Shown here piece by piece: positions 21,639-33,026 of a stretch of DNA of 64,000 nucleotides. Each line of letters begins with the position of its first letter. Positions within the stretch are counted from its first letter, which is position 1. The stretch comes from Plumapathes pennacea. Its lineage: Eukaryota; Cnidaria; Anthozoa; Antipatharia; Myriopathidae. Under the pieces are notes generated by a model, which had not been told where the DNA came from, searched no databases, and saw nothing but the letters and a program-made list of their open reading frames with translations. The translations under genes and the position numbers were made by a program. The stretch lies in assembly GCA_964036295.1 (NCBI GenBank), contig OZ038473.1, positions 5,239,501 through 5,303,500 of the forward strand. The letters run 5' to 3'.

Positions 21639-22525
21639 TCCCCGAGCTCCGCTAGGGTAATAATCACGACGCCAATGCTGTAGTATCGCGCTATTTGGAG
21701 ACTCCAAGCGGTTCCCCATCTCGAAAGTAAATGTTCGTGTGTCTGTCTGGCGTACGACCTCCAGGCGCGGTTACTCAGCATAAACAACAACAAAGGATCG
21801 GTCAGGCATTGCCGACAGAAAAAACAGCAATTTGAACGAAGCAGCAATATTGTACTGCATTCACGAAAATGAATTTGAAAACTGGAAAACTGGAAAACCG
21901 GAAACACAACAGTCTCGCGAAGCTGGTCTTCAAAGGAGAAGGAAACAGGCACGGGCAATCGTGAAACGATCAAACAGTCAACTCCGACTCAAAAAAAGAT
22001 GACAATCATGTTATGATCGACAGCATCGTGAACAGAATCGTGCCGAAGAAACGACTTCACAAAGAGAACAGCGCATGAATGCCATTCAAAAGCGACATAA
22101 ACAGAGCACCGCTTGAAAGAGAATTGGTAACTTCGAGAGAAAAAGCGGGCTGGAGAACAGACTCCGCAAAAGAGGCCCGAAAGAAAGAGCGCATGAAAGC
22201 GGATCGGGAGTATCGAAAGCGGATCTAGCAGACGACTTCTGTGAGGCATCTGAGCACAACAAAGTACGATCGCGACGCCGTTTTATGTTAAACAAAACAT
22301 ATACTTATTCAAAAAGGACAAGCTACAAAGGTCAGTGGAAATCGAAAAATCACCGTGACAAATTGCAAGTACGTTTATATTCTATCCCCTTATTTTGTGA
22401 CTCGATCACTTCAAGAAATATTAAAATCTGCATGCTGATAATTTTATCTCGAAGTATTGTTTTAATACGCTTCAGTCGCCAGTTTCGGCTAACGTGCTCA
22501 CTCAGAGCAATCGGAACTTGGGGTT
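21639..22525 (+). mobile_element. Helitron-type element fragment, copy 1
   Basis: Starts TCCCCGAGC, followed by a leader shared with the copies at 30995, 39902 and 59704 (ATAATCACGACGC, GGAGACTCCAAGCG, CATCTCGAAA). Then come frameshifted pieces of the Lys/Arg/Gln-rich ORF (for example GAAACACAACAGTCTCGCGA and CAAAGAGAACAGCGCATGAA). The 3' part, from ACGCCGTTTTATGTTAAAC to CAATCGGAACTTGG, matches 31470-31700. The coding region is short and broken, so this is a non-autonomous remnant. Assignment rests on the ORF type and the 5'-TC start, not on a seen replicase or helicase. Confidence 0.55.
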
Positions 22526-22779
22526 TTAAGGCTATTTCGCCTGCGGATCGCCTCTTTTACATCGCCAGTTATGAAGGGTTTGGGCTTGTGTCTTACCCTA
22601 ACGGGCTTGACAGGAGCATGGCTGTCCAAACAAGTCAAAAAGAGATCATTAAATGCTTCAAGCTCTTTCATCCACTGATTGTAACAGGTCCACAGCATCC
22701 CAAAGGACGAGTGATATATCACTAGCGAACTCCTCAGCAGTATAATTCTGAAAACTGCGGGTAGTGATGGAGGCCTTTG

Positions 22780-23040
22780 CCGGGGGGGGGGCACTCCCAT
22801 ATACGTATGTGTATGCCATGTAGGTATGTGCCGCCCCAAAGGGTATCATTTTCAGCATTTTAATCTGAAATAGGGTATCGATTTTAGCATTTTAGTCTGA
22901 AATAGGGTCGGAGATTTTGATATTTGGTCTGAAATAGGGTCAAAAATTGCACATTTTGGTCTGAAATAGGGTCGAAAATCGCAAATTTTGGTCTGAAATA
23001 GGGTAAAAGTTTTCAGTCCCGGGCCCCACACTCCCACCAA
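22780..23040 (-). repeat. CCCTATTTCAGAC repeat, copy 1
   Basis: Five variants of TCTGAAATAGGGT spaced 25-45 bp apart, bounded by a G-run with TATGTGCCGCCCCAAAGGGT on one side and CCCGGGCCCCACACTCCCA on the other. The whole block recurs on the plus strand at 26895-27260 and 50283-50640, so it is a dispersed element with an internal minisatellite. Confidence 0.8.
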
Positions 23041-23689
23041 AAAGTTTGAAGAGTACCCCTCGGGAGTCTTTGGCAGTTTAGGGACTTTTAAATCTAAGAT
23101 AGCATAGACCAGGTATTGATCACTGATTGTTAACTGATGAACATCGCTTGACTTGACAAGGTGTTGATTCGAAACCAAAATAAGTCAGTGATTTCGTTGT
23201 CTTGGTCATTTAGTAGTTTTTTCAATGAGCTGAGTAGCGTTCAAGTCGGCAGAAAAAGATAACAGGGCTTTGCCCTCTTTACTGTGGTTTTCAGGAAGCA
23301 TGTCACAGTTTAAGTCGCCTGTCAGAACAATGGCCTTGTCCAGTTATAATGCCTGGGTGTAGGTAGGCATAAGTTCATTCTCTAGAAATTTAATCAAGAC
23401 ATCCGCGGGCCTTGAATGTTTTCTTTGAATTTCTGCGTGACGATAAAATGTATTCGAAAAAACTAGAATTACGTTCACTATTTTGAGCTGCAAAGCGCCA
23501 GTAATAGAGAGAATGCTGACTTTCACGTTTATCATGATCGTGACGGTTTACTGAGTGACGTGTCGCTGTGGATACGGCTTACACGTACGTAATCGTGTTC
23601 AACTCAAATCATACAGTAAATTAGCTTCTTCTTTCTTCTTTCTCTTTTTTCTCTTATTTCGAGTTTAGGAAATTGGAGAGCTACATCAC
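23041..23689. other. Non-coding stretch
   Basis: No supported gene. A pyrimidine-rich CTT/TTTC tract lies near 23627-23657. Confidence 0.4.
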
Positions 23690-23850
23690 TACGAATCAAT
23701 TTTTAAATAAATTTGTACTACACGGAGTCACACCGGCATCCAATAGAAATCAGAAATCAAGTCTGAAAAATATATATTTCAACGGTGGGCCAAGACAATT
23801 GTATGAATCAAATCTTACCTATTTATTGACGGCTTATGTACCAATCAATT
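23690..23850 (-). repeat. Exon-bearing repeat, partial copy C
   Basis: Inverse of part of the repeat at 52330-52771: the minus strand shares ATAGGTAAGATTTGATTCAT, CCGGTGTGACTCC and GTAGTACAAATTT. The ATG exon itself is missing here. Confidence 0.6.
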
Positions 23851-24216
23851 CGAAAGTCGTACATCCCCCTTCTCCCGGGCAACCCCCCAGGCATTTAAAC
23901 TTTTCAATTTTCCGATGGTCAAATTCTGCACCCTCGGGCCAAAGCGAATGTTGAAATGCCCGTTTCAAGACTTAATGTAGTGATCAAGTGCCCCATCTCG
24001 GAGCAAATTAAAATAGGGCCCTGAAAAACAGACAAACGTCTGACAAATTGACTTGTTTTTGTGAAAGTCGCGCCGCGTGCGAGCTCGATAGCGGTGACTT
24101 GCTTGTTCATAGTGTTTCTTTAGCGACTTGCACTGTATCTGATGGTTTAGGAGGAAATAAATACGAGTGATTTGCAATACTGAAGCAGATTTACAAACTA
24201 TATGCATTAATACTGG
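23851..24216. other. Non-coding stretch
   Basis: No supported gene or repeat recognised before the target duplication of the Penelope-like insertion. Confidence 0.35.
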
Positions 24217-24403
24217 ACAAAAGGAAAAAACAGTAGGTTGGTTGTGATCGTCCGGGTTAGAGTAGTCTCCAGAAAGACTGTTGTTGGTGACTGACGTTTC
24301 GACTACCTGAGCGGAAGTCATCTTCAGAGTCAAGTGAAAAGTATTCGTCAAATGGCGGAATATATGTCTCTGGTTGTAGAAGTGATTGGTCCGTTATGTC
24401 GGT

Positions 24404-24695
24404 CTATGGTTGGTCGAGTCGGTTTGGTTGTGTTTCGTTATTGGTCAGTTGATGTTCTTTTGTCCTGTTGATTAGTCTATTGTTCGTTCGGTTGCGTTTG
24501 ATGTCATCTATCAGTCGTTTGTAAGGTGCCGGTAGTTGTTGACATCTATTGAGTGGTTTCCGTTCTAAGTTTGTGTACCAGCTTTCCAGTGTAAGTCGTT
24601 GGTAGTAGTTGGTACTGTGGCTGATGCATTCAGCAGAGTCCCAGTTGATGTCGTGTTTAGTCTGTCGGTGGTGTTCAGAAATGTGATTTCTGATG
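24404..24695 (-). pseudogene. Inverted copy of the Penelope C-terminal tail
   Basis: The minus strand reads the same tail as the plus ORF: RNHISEHHRQTKHDINW, ECISHSTNYYQRLTLESW, RLIDDIKRNRTNNR. It is part of the left palindrome arm and lacks the GIY-YIG start. Confidence 0.8.
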
Positions 24696-25330
24696 CGTTT
24701 GACAACACTCACAAGAACACCGCACCCAACGAGACTACCGACAACGAAACCACTAACGACACAACTCCATTGACCTTGGCCACACTACCGTATATCAGAG
24801 GCACCTCTGAGACGATAGCACGTATTCTACGACCCTACAACATCCGGGTAGCCCACAAACCCATCACGACTCTACGCGACTTACTGACCAACGTAAAGGA
24901 CAAAGACGAACCCATCAACAGACAGGGAACAGTATACAGAATATCTTGTACTGACTGCAAAGCCACCTACATCGGTGAAACTGGCAGAAACCTGAACACG
25001 AGACTTACTGAACACAAACGAGCTACCAGAAACGGCGACATCAGAAATCACATTTCTGAACACCACCGACAGACTAAACACGACATCAACTGGGACTCTG
25101 CTGAATGCATCAGCCACAGTACCAACTACTACCAACGACTTACACTGGAAAGCTGGTACACAAGCTTAGAACGGAAACCACTCAACAGATGTCAACAACT
25201 ACCGGCACCTTACAAACGACTGATAGATGACATCAAACGCAACCGAACGAACAATAGACTAATCAACAGGACAAAAGAACATCAACTGACCAATAACGAA
25301 ACACAACCAAACCGACTCGACCAACCATAG
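24696..25330 (+). CDS. GIY-YIG endonuclease, C-terminal part of a Penelope-like Pol
   Basis: Open frame to TAA at 25328-25330. It begins within the coding region; there is no ATG and no reverse transcriptase. In order: a Thr/Asn-rich linker; LPYIRGTSETIARILRPYNI and KPITTLRDLL, which in Penelope-like proteins precede the nuclease; then GTVYRISCTDCKATYIGET, GRNLNTRLTEHKRA and IRNHISEHH. These are the GIY-YIG core with its CxxC pair, catalytic arginine region and downstream histidines. A basic tail follows. The nuclease cuts target DNA for insertion. The reading frame is intact but truncated at its 5' end by the palindrome junction. Confidence 0.85.
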
Positions 25331-25547
25331 ACCGACATAACGGACCAATCACTTCTACAACCAGAGACATATATTCCGCCATCTGACGAATACTTTTCAC
25401 TTGACTCTGAAGATGACTTCCGCTCAGGTAGTCGAAACGTCAGTCACCAACAACAGTCTTTCTGGAGACTACTCTAACCCGGACGATCACAACCAACCTA
25501 CTGTTCACACTCCTGGGTTCAAACCATTTGCCACAAAAGGAAAAAAC

Positions 25548-26234
25548 TTGACAGGGAATTGACGCGGAATTGTTGACCACAAACGCCGCGACTCGATCCG
25601 ACGCGCTGAGGATAAAGTCGCTAACGCTTTTCTTTAAACCGTACGGTCACAAAATGCATTTATTATATCAAATGATAAAGTTTCAAACCATACCTAGAGC
25701 GAAGCAACGCTTTATTGCAAGTTGTTTTTATCGTAATGGTGCAACATCGGAGATTAATCCTCGATGAATTTGAAGGTTGTAATTGAAACATGCACTAATA
25801 TGCCTCTCAATTTAGGGAAAACAAACACTTACACAAATCGTACGCACAGCTAAACCGCTTTCAAAAGTCGTTTTGTCCCCAGCCAGGCTCTATTTGCCCC
25901 CAATTTAATTCCTTAGTGTAAAAATCACGTTTTGTCAATTCACGTTTCACAAAAATAACATTTACCACCCTCTTATTACAGTTCCTGAGTATATTTGGGA
26001 CTTCGAAAGCCGTGAAGAAATAAATAGTAGCTGATCTCTTTAATATTCCTGCTTAAATTACAGTGAAAGCATCCAAGAATCCGGTTGGTGATAATTTGTA
26101 ATGAACACAAAAGCTAATGTCTTGCGAGTTTGTATTATAAATTTCTGATAAGAACTCACGTCGACAGTACATAAAGTGGACGAATGTGAAGCAATTTAGT
26201 TCTTAACAGGCAACAACGTGTCTGCTGTTGGCGC
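25548..26234. other. Non-coding stretch
   Basis: No supported gene. The segment near 25860-25905 (AAAGTCGTTTTGTCCCC, then TTTGCCCCC) resembles 14900-14955. Confidence 0.35.
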
Positions 26235-26254
26235 CACCATTTTAGGGTGTTACT

Positions 26255-26320
26255 AAAACGCGAAACAGCGAAACAACGAAACAGCGAAACAACGAAACAG
26301 CGAAACAGCGAAACAGCTAA
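26255..26320 (+). repeat. CGAAACAGC/CGAAACAAC subterminal array, left
   Basis: Seven to eight tandem 9-bp words (CGAAACAGC or CGAAACAAC) just inside the left end. Confidence 0.9.
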
Positions 26321-26894
26321 TTATTAACTAAAATTAACTGTAATAACTAATACCGAGATTATTACAGGGAAACAACTAAAATTTACTGCAATAGCTAATA
26401 CCTATATACGAAGGATGATTATTGACCTATTTCTCAAAATAAACAAGCCCGTTGTCATGTTGCGTCAAGTTGGCATCAATCTGTCTTTGAGCACCGGTAT
26501 TTCCGGAGTGTTGTAACGCGCTATTTTTTTTTTAAAGTAACAGCATCAAAGAACAGATTTCCAATCACACACACTGAATACTCTAATGGTAAAATAGCTT
26601 AAACTTTTGACGAACACTAGAATGAAGGGACTATATTTCCAAGTGAGATCATACCATCACGCCCCACAGTGACACTATCTGAAAAACAGAGTTTAACTAG
26701 AAATACGATATTCGCAGAGGTCCCACGCCCAAGTAATCGATTATGTATGACACTGCTTAGAGCTCTCATGTACTGTATGCTTTCACTACACATCTCAATA
26801 TTATATAATGTAATTAAAGTCGGATTACACTATATTAGCATTTACATGATAGTGGCATGTGTCCCATTCCGGAGAGTACTAATCATGATTTTGG

Positions 26895-27260
26895 GTGGGA
26901 GTGTGCCGCCTGGACCTGAAAACCCCTTACCCTATTTCAGACCAAAATATCTGACTTACTATACCCATTTTAGACCTGACTCTATAAATATATACCCTAT
27001 TTCAGACCTGTCTCCAAAATGTAATACCATATTTCAGACCTATTTTAGAGATTTATTTCTTTTGCATCAATTTCCGCCCTGTGTTTTTTTCCATTTGCTG
27101 TGCATTGTCCGCTGCGACACATTTCTATTAAAATCATACCCTATCCCAGGCCAAAAAGGCAAAATCTATACCCTATTTCAGACTAAAAATGTTTGAAAAC
27201 GATACCCTTTGGGGTGGCACATACCTATATGGCATAGTACTCCCCCCTCCCCTCCCCAGG
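26895..27260 (+). repeat. CCCTATTTCAGAC repeat, copy 2
   Basis: Inverse of 22780-23040. Begins GGGTGGGAGTGTGCCGCC and ends GATACCCTTTGGGGTGGCAC plus TATGGCATAGTACTCC. It has several CCCTATTTCAGAC variants. Confidence 0.8.
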
Positions 27261-27465
27261 ATCCCACTGCTGTTTGAAGAGTACAGTAATTTTACTATAT
27301 AATATGTAGGGTGGTCTTAAAAGAAGGAAGTTCTTATGATATTATTCATCATGCCATGTCCATTTCACAGTAATTTATTCTGTCTCATAAGAAAGTATAC
27401 AAGGTCAGTCTTTGCACTACATTCATTGGTGAAAGACTGTATATTACATACTTCTCAAGTACCTG

Positions 27466-28334
27466 TAGGTTACATTATACTTCTCAGAAGCAAATTGATA
27501 TGCATGTGTTGCCCAGTACATGTACAAACACACAAAATTCCATGCCAGAGAAATATAGCCCTAACCATACTCTCCTGTGAGTAAAAATGGAAAAATGATT
27601 TATAAATATTCAATAATTTTACAGAATATTAGACAAATGAGAGTCAGGTTTGCACATTATCCACAACTGTAAGATGCTGTGAGACATGAGAAGAGCATCA
27701 GTTTAGTACTGTATTGAAATTCTTATCTTAAAAAAGTCTCATTTCCCATGTCATGTGGGTATAAACTACCTCTTCCTAATCACAGAAAGATACTTTTTCC
27801 AGTTGGACTTGGTGAACTTCATGCTTGTCTTGATATTTAGGGACCTATGAAAAACAAAACAAGCATCAAAGTCTATAATTTAAAAAGTGTGTTCTGTGGC
27901 TTGAGATACTATGTGTTGGCGGGGTAACAGTTTAGACAATATCTCACCAGATGTCATGCAGGTGCATGGAAAAAAACTTGTTCAAAAGAAAACTTATTAA
28001 ACTATATCACTAATTCTATCTGTAGGAAAAGAAAGAAATTAATGCTAGTAAAGAGCTGGCTGAAGTGAAATGAAACTGTGGTAAATGCAAATGACTTGTT
28101 TGGCTTATAATTATGTATCTTTGCAAATGGATTTTTGACTTTCAGTCTACTGAAGGCATTGACTTGTCAGGGCATTATCTAATTGAACTTGTTTAGATCA
28201 TGGCAATTTTTTTCTGCCCACACCAGCTACTAACACAGTAAATCTCTTCTGAACATTACTTTATACACAGTAATGTATAAAGTACAGCTAAACTGCTAAT
28301 TCAAAAATGCAAAAGGAAATGCAAATTGACAAAA
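27466..28334 (+). repeat. Duplicated segment, copy 1
   Basis: About 870 bp at high similarity to 58020-58906, same orientation, from TAGGTTAC/TATACTTCTCAGAAG to AAATTGACAAAA. No coding capacity seen. Copy 2 is cut at its right end by the TIR element beginning CTAGACTGGCG. Confidence 0.85.
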
Positions 28335-29069
28335 TAATCATTCATAACAATTTCTAGTTTACTAAACATCATTTCTGTTTATTTATATATACATTTTATA
28401 TTAGTATATGTACTATGATTTATAGCAAAGGGAAGGGGGGCTTAGTAAGATAAAGAAGTAAACACAAACAAAGACTGTATATAGAAAGTAGTGGCCGGGT
28501 TTTGGAAAGTTTAGCCCAACATATAAAAAAGACAGTTCAAATAACATTTGACTTATAATACTTATACAGTGTTATACAGTACATGATAAAAACAGCTGAG
28601 CAGTTTAAAAACAAAAATTGCCTACTTAAACCAGAACTCACAAGTTTTTCCACTGTATAATTTCACAGAGGACAAATATTTTGATCTGTTTTTCTGATAA
28701 ACTGAAATCATGGTTTCTAGTGCTGCAATTTTAATAAACACAGTTCTCTCTAATCAAATGCACAGAAACGCCAACTTCTTCTGTGTGAGTGATATATATG
28801 TTGTGATTTTGTCTATAAAGCAAGTTACTTGTTAAGTGGCAAATTAACCTCTGCACTGTATGACACTGGAAGTTAATTTAACTGTCAAGACTCAAACGAT
28901 CAAAACAAGCTGTCGTGAAAATTTATAGCATCACAACAACAAAGCTTTATCACGGCCACAAAATTAATGTCCGATAAGCTCGAAGCAATGCATAACGGAC
29001 GAGTTGAGTGAAGAAAGTAAATAGACGTGTATTACCTGCCCCTTGGAGCTATCGGCTGTCCTTCAAGCA
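28335..29069. other. A/T-rich interior of the composite element
   Basis: No coding signal or known repeat recognised. Confidence 0.35.
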
Positions 29070-29575
29070 CTATTTTAACTTATTTTCTGTCCTCCTGCTG
29101 TCCGTGCAGAGCCGGGTTGTCAGGGTTAGCCCATCCACGGCTATGCAGATATTGTTGCCTCTGGAAGTTGCCTCATTTTGAGCCTGAAGCCTGCGGGCCT
29201 CTTGTGCAATCGTTTCATTGTGGCGTCGGGAAGCAGCTCGTTGTCGAGCGGCTTTCACGCGCTGTTCTTTTGCCTGAGTTGTTTCTTGGGCCAGCTTCTG
29301 CCTATGATGCTCCCGATCAGCTGCTCTCTTTCCTGGGTTGTCTCCTGAGCTCGTTTCTGCTGATAATGCTCTCGGTCATACCGTTGCTTCGCTTTTTTGG
29401 CAGCGACAGCACTGTCTGTTTGCCGTCTGCGCTCGAGACGGATACACCGCTCCTGCCTTGTCTTACGAATTCGTCTTAGTCTCGCTTGTTCTCTTCGTTT
29501 TTGAAGACAAACTTGTTTCTCCTCTTGAGAGTGTTCGGTTTGATTCTTCGCTTGATTCATACTTGCCTCCTATAC
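29070..29575 (-). pseudogene. Helitron-type Lys/Arg/Gln-rich ORF remnant
   Basis: Minus-strand frames read QKRREQARLRRIRKTRQER, YDREHYQQKRAQETTQEREQ and, in another frame, RQRAASRRHNETIAQEARRL then LQAQNEATSRG. These match the ORF at 60340-61155 (YDREHHQQKRAEETT, RRLQAQNEG). There is at least one frameshift, near 29257. The repeated 46-residue modules seen in the 60-kb copy are absent. Confidence 0.7.
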
Positions 29576-29584
29576 AGTGTCCGT

Positions 29585-29870
29585 TGCTTCGCAACGGACC
29601 AGCAGAACACCACGTGATCAACCCAGCAGACACCGCGGTGCGGGAAGGTCGCCCGTGAACGAAAAACATTAAAACACGAGATTTGAGGTCGCGAGAAGAA
29701 AGAGCCTGGGAACGAGGTTAGAGTGTTCTACCCAGCAAACCCCGCGCGTGATTCTGTTCCGAGTTTCTACCCAGCAGGCCCCGCTGCGCGGGGAAGTGAT
29801 TCTCTTCCGATGTTTTTCCCAGCAAACCCCGCTGCGCGGGGAGGTCGCCCGTGAACGAAAAACATTAAAA
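29585..29870. repeat. GC-rich short tandem motif block
   Basis: CCCAGCA followed by ACCCCGCTGCGCGGGG-type palindromic words recurs about four times. GGTCGCCCGTGAACGAAAAA occurs twice (29650 and 29844). AGAGCCTGGGAACGAGGTT at about 29701 recurs near 49196. Confidence 0.6.
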
Positions 29871-30299
29871 AACGACATGGTGTTCAGATTAGTACCCACG
29901 CAGGGCGTGGGAATTATCACCAACGGTTGCGGTTCCGTGGGCTAGGGGTTTCCGTACGCCGTGGCCAAGAATGTTCAAATCCCTTAGTTTCACGACAAGA
30001 TCCCAGATGGATTTGACTCATACAACAATACCTGGGGCTGGATTGAGTTTCTCTGGAGCCATTTTATCATTAGAGTATTCTGTTCTTTGATGCACTTTGA
30101 TACAACACTCCGGAAATACCGGAAATACCAGAGCTCAAAAACAGATGACAACGGGCTTGTTTATTTGACCAATAGGTTCAATAATCATCCTTCATATATA
30201 GGTATTTATAGTTATTGCAGTAAATTTTAGTTAAGAATTCGTTGTTCCCCGTAATAATCTCGGTATTAGTTATTACCCTTAATTTTAGTTAATAATTAG

Positions 30300-30372
30300 C
30301 TGTTTCGCTGTTTCGTTGTTTCGTTGTTTCGTTGTTTCGCTGTTTCGTTGTTTCGCTGTTTCGCGTTTTAGT
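30300..30372 (-). repeat. CGAAACAGC-type subterminal array, right
   Basis: Inverse counterpart of 26255-26320: tandem GCTGTTTCG / GTTGTTTCG words. Confidence 0.9.
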
Positions 30373-30389
30373 AATACCCCACCATTTTA

Positions 30390-30994
30390 CTTGTCCCATG
30401 CTCCGTAGCTGTGTTTATCGAGGATTTAAATGAATTGCAAGTTTTTATGACCCAATTATCTGAACAATCTGGTTGGCAGGAACTCCACAGTCCTGAAGCG
30501 TTTGATCAAGGGTTGTCAGTCCACTGTGGATTGTTTTGTCCGAGACCCCAGTGTCTTGATTCATTCTTTGTAACACTGTTTAACTTATTTACTCCAGTCG
30601 GTTGAGCTTTGAACCACCTTGCATATTTCGGCAACCCTTCAATTATTTGTGTTTTTAAGTAATTAACAGACAAGTAAAAATACGACATGGATGCTGACAT
30701 CGATGGCGGTCGTTTTGAACTTGTGAATGTGAAACATGAACGAGGTATAGCGGTTGCAGGGAAATTTCACCCGATCGGTTGGTTGATCCTGTTCATTTCT
30801 AACATGGTAACAATGAATTGTAAACTTACGTCTTTGTTAATTTCGCTGACCATTGCATAAGGGTTCCGCAAGCGACCACATGGTAAATAGAATCGTGACC
30901 TTTGCGACTAAGAATACTCGACCGCCGAAACAGAGCTGAGGACGTTAAGAATCTCAAAAGCTATGAACTGGTCTTTCATGTTTGTTGAACTTAA
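30390..30994. other. Non-coding stretch
   Basis: No gene or repeat recognised. Confidence 0.35.
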
Positions 30995-31706
30995 TCCCCG
31001 AGCGAGGCGAAGTGAGGGTAATAATCACGGCGCTAATGCAGCAAATTCGATTTGTGTGGAGACTCCAAGCGAGTCGCCATCTCGAAATTTAATGTTCGTC
31101 AGTCAGTCTGTCAGTCTGTCAGTCTGTCATAGGGCGACCTCTAAGGCAATGACGTAATAATAATTATCGATTAGCGTCAAAGCGAGGTCAAACAAAGGTT
31201 TGAACGAAGCAACAATTGTACGTAACTGCGTTCACGAAAATGAATTTGAAAACTGGACACAGCACGGTCTCGCGAAGCTCGTCTTCAAAAGAGAAGGGAA
31301 CTAGCACGGGCAAGGCGAAATCGTGAAACAATCGAACAGCGCCAAATGCGTCTAGAGAAAAGACGACAAACATTTGATAACCGACAGCATCATGAACGGA
31401 AGCGTGCCGAAGAAACGGCTCCGCAAAGGGAACAGCACTTGGAAGCAAATCGGGAGCTTCAGACGCCGTCTTGTGTTAAACTCGGATCCTTATTCAGAAA
31501 GGACAAGCAACAAAGGTTAGTCAGTGGAAAGCGAACAATCACCGTGACAAATATATTCTACCCGTATCTTGTAACTCGATCACTTCAAGAATGTATTAGA
31601 ATCTGTATGCTGATCATTTTCCCTCGATGTATTGTTTTAATACGCTACTGTCGCCAGTTTCGGCTACCGTATTGGCTCAGAGCAATCGGAACTTGGAGTC
31701 TTGAAT
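30995..31706 (+). mobile_element. Helitron-type element fragment, copy 2
   Basis: TCCCCGAGCGAGGCGAAGTG start after AA, then the shared leader with (GTCAGTCT)n and a short piece of the Lys/Arg/Gln-rich ORF (RLEKRRQTFDNRQHHERKRA, EETAPQREQHLEANREL) that stops near 31470. It is followed by the 3' segment shared with copy 1, to GAATGTATTAGAATCTG and CAATCGGAACTTGG. No target duplication recognised. Confidence 0.55.
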
Positions 31707-32404
31707 GATTTAGTCAGATGTCTTATTATTTCTTTCAAGACTAAAACTGTAACAAATGCCGTAATCTGACATGCGGTGATTGCAGGGAGAATCGTTCACA
31801 AGCCCTTATAAGTATGACTAGGTCTGAAGCCCGTGTATAATTTGAAGTAAACCGTTCAAGTTTTGTTTTGATTCTGGGAGAAATCATGTTGTTTTGAGCG
31901 CGTTCATGTACAAAACAATTCGAGCTCATTAAACATGCCTGCCTGAGTCTTGTGCTTGCAGTCCAGAGTAAAAACAAATTGCACAGGAAGCCTGTTTAAT
32001 TGTACTGCCTATAAATTCAAAATTGGAAAATCAGTGTTTCTTTTTCCCCGTACTACGACGGCCGACCAACTTCAAAATTTGAGTATTAGATTTTGAGAAC
32101 GTGCTTGGCAGACTGTATAAATTAATTTGTCGTGCCGACCGACCGTGGGAAATACGTACTTCGTCACGCAATCGATTCTTTTTTTCAACGCAAAAGTATA
32201 ACACACACCATTCTTTTTTTCCTTCCTTTGCGTGTAGCATTTGACTTTGAAGAAAAGATTGAGTCAACATTTCGGTAAAACAAAGGCTACTCTTCTCGGG
32301 AGTACCAAAGTAAAAGTCCCATCAATGGCAGAGCGAGGGGTATCTGCGATTATCGTATTTCTAGTACAAATATGGCGAACTTAAGTGACTCAAACGTCGA
32401 ACTT
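31707..32404. other. Non-coding stretch
   Basis: No supported gene. Open frames on the minus strand here lack domain features. Confidence 0.35.
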
Positions 32405-32975
32405 TAGTCGCACTTAAGGTATCACCCCCTAAAATGCTATTTAAATTTAGGTTTTAATTTTTTTACTTGACAAAAAAAACATTAAAACTGGCAAGCGATA
32501 TATCCAAATGTTTGTTGCAAATCAGCACATTGATTCTCGGTGGTGGTTGCCATTGTTATTGAACTTAGGGAAACCTATTGCGCAATCAGTGACGTCATAT
32601 ATTATATATATATTTTACTTAATCTCCCTCAATTTTTAACTAATCAGAAGGAAACCAACAGCATATGAAAGAGCTAATGGGGGTCTACAATAAATGTGTC
32701 TCAGAATTTTGAAATTTTGCTTCAAACTTTTTTTATGGACTTTTTAATGTAAACTGTGAAAATTTCTCACATCGATAAAATTTAAAAAAATCATAAAAAC
32801 GTTTTGAATCAAAATAAGAAAGTCTGAGACACATTTTTAGATCTCCATCTGCCCTTTCAAACGCCGTTAGTTTCGTTCCAAACAGTTAAAAAGTAAAGAA
32901 GATTAAGTCAAAAATATGAAAATCCTGTGACGTCAATGATTGCGCAATGACATTTGCCATATTTGGTCTTAACGA
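32405..32975. repeat. Imperfect foldback element
   Basis: Inverse blocks: ATTGCGCAATCAGTGACGTC near 32578 against GACGTCAATGATTGCGCAAT near 32930; CTTAATCTCC against AAGATTAAG; TGTGTCTCAGA near 32694 against TCTGAGACACA near 32824. Arms total about 280 bp with many mismatches, suggesting an old MITE. Confidence 0.6.
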
Positions 32976-33026
32976 CTGATATTATTAGAAGCAGCTAGAA
33001 AATTTAATAACAAACAGTTTGATATA

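Larger units (their letters stand above)
24217..25547 (+). mobile_element. Penelope-like element 1, palindromic, 15-bp target duplication
   Basis: The element body is 24232-25532, flanked by ACAAAAGGAAAAAAC at 24217-24231 and 25533-25547. Its left 464 bp (24232-24695) is the inverse of 25039-25502, nearly identical. Between them lies 343 bp of coding sequence. The right end carries 30 extra bases (25503-25532, ending ACCATTTGCC) missing on the left. Penelope-like elements often integrate with inverted partial copies, and no reverse transcriptase domain remains here. A 15-bp duplication is consistent with target-primed insertion. Confidence 0.85.
26235..30389. mobile_element. 4.1-kb composite element with 10-bp target duplication
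   Basis: CACCATTTTA occurs at 26235-26244 and 30380-30389. Just inside, the ends are inverse: GGGTGTTACTAAAACGCG at 26245 and CGCGTTTTAGTAATACCC ending 30379. The inverse match continues for about 270 bp (26245-26515 against 30100-30379) through CGAAACAGC-type tandem repeats, ATTATTAACTAAAATTAA and CTCCGGAAATACCGG. A target duplication of 9-11 bp is typical of Mutator-like elements, but no transposase was found inside. The interior instead holds other repeats: the CCCTATTTCAGAC block, a segment duplicated at 58 kb, a Helitron-type ORF remnant and GC-rich short repeats. Confidence 0.75.

Noticed and set aside
22498-22858. Minus-strand frames with Pro/His-rich products
   Set aside because: They run through a G-run and the start of the CCCTATTTCAGAC repeat, with no conserved motif.
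25400-25460. Hammerhead ribozyme in the Penelope 3' region (CTGAAGATGACTTCC...AGTCGAAACG)
   Set aside because: Some Penelope-like elements carry hammerheads, and GACT/AGTC followed by GAAA looks like stem II plus core. The other core reads CTGAAGAT, not CTGATGA, and no convincing stems I and III pair around it. A covariance-model search would decide.
29585-29870. CRISPR-like repeats
   Set aside because: The CCCCGCTGCGCGGGG words resemble palindromic repeats, but spacing is irregular, spacers are themselves repeated, and the context is eukaryotic.
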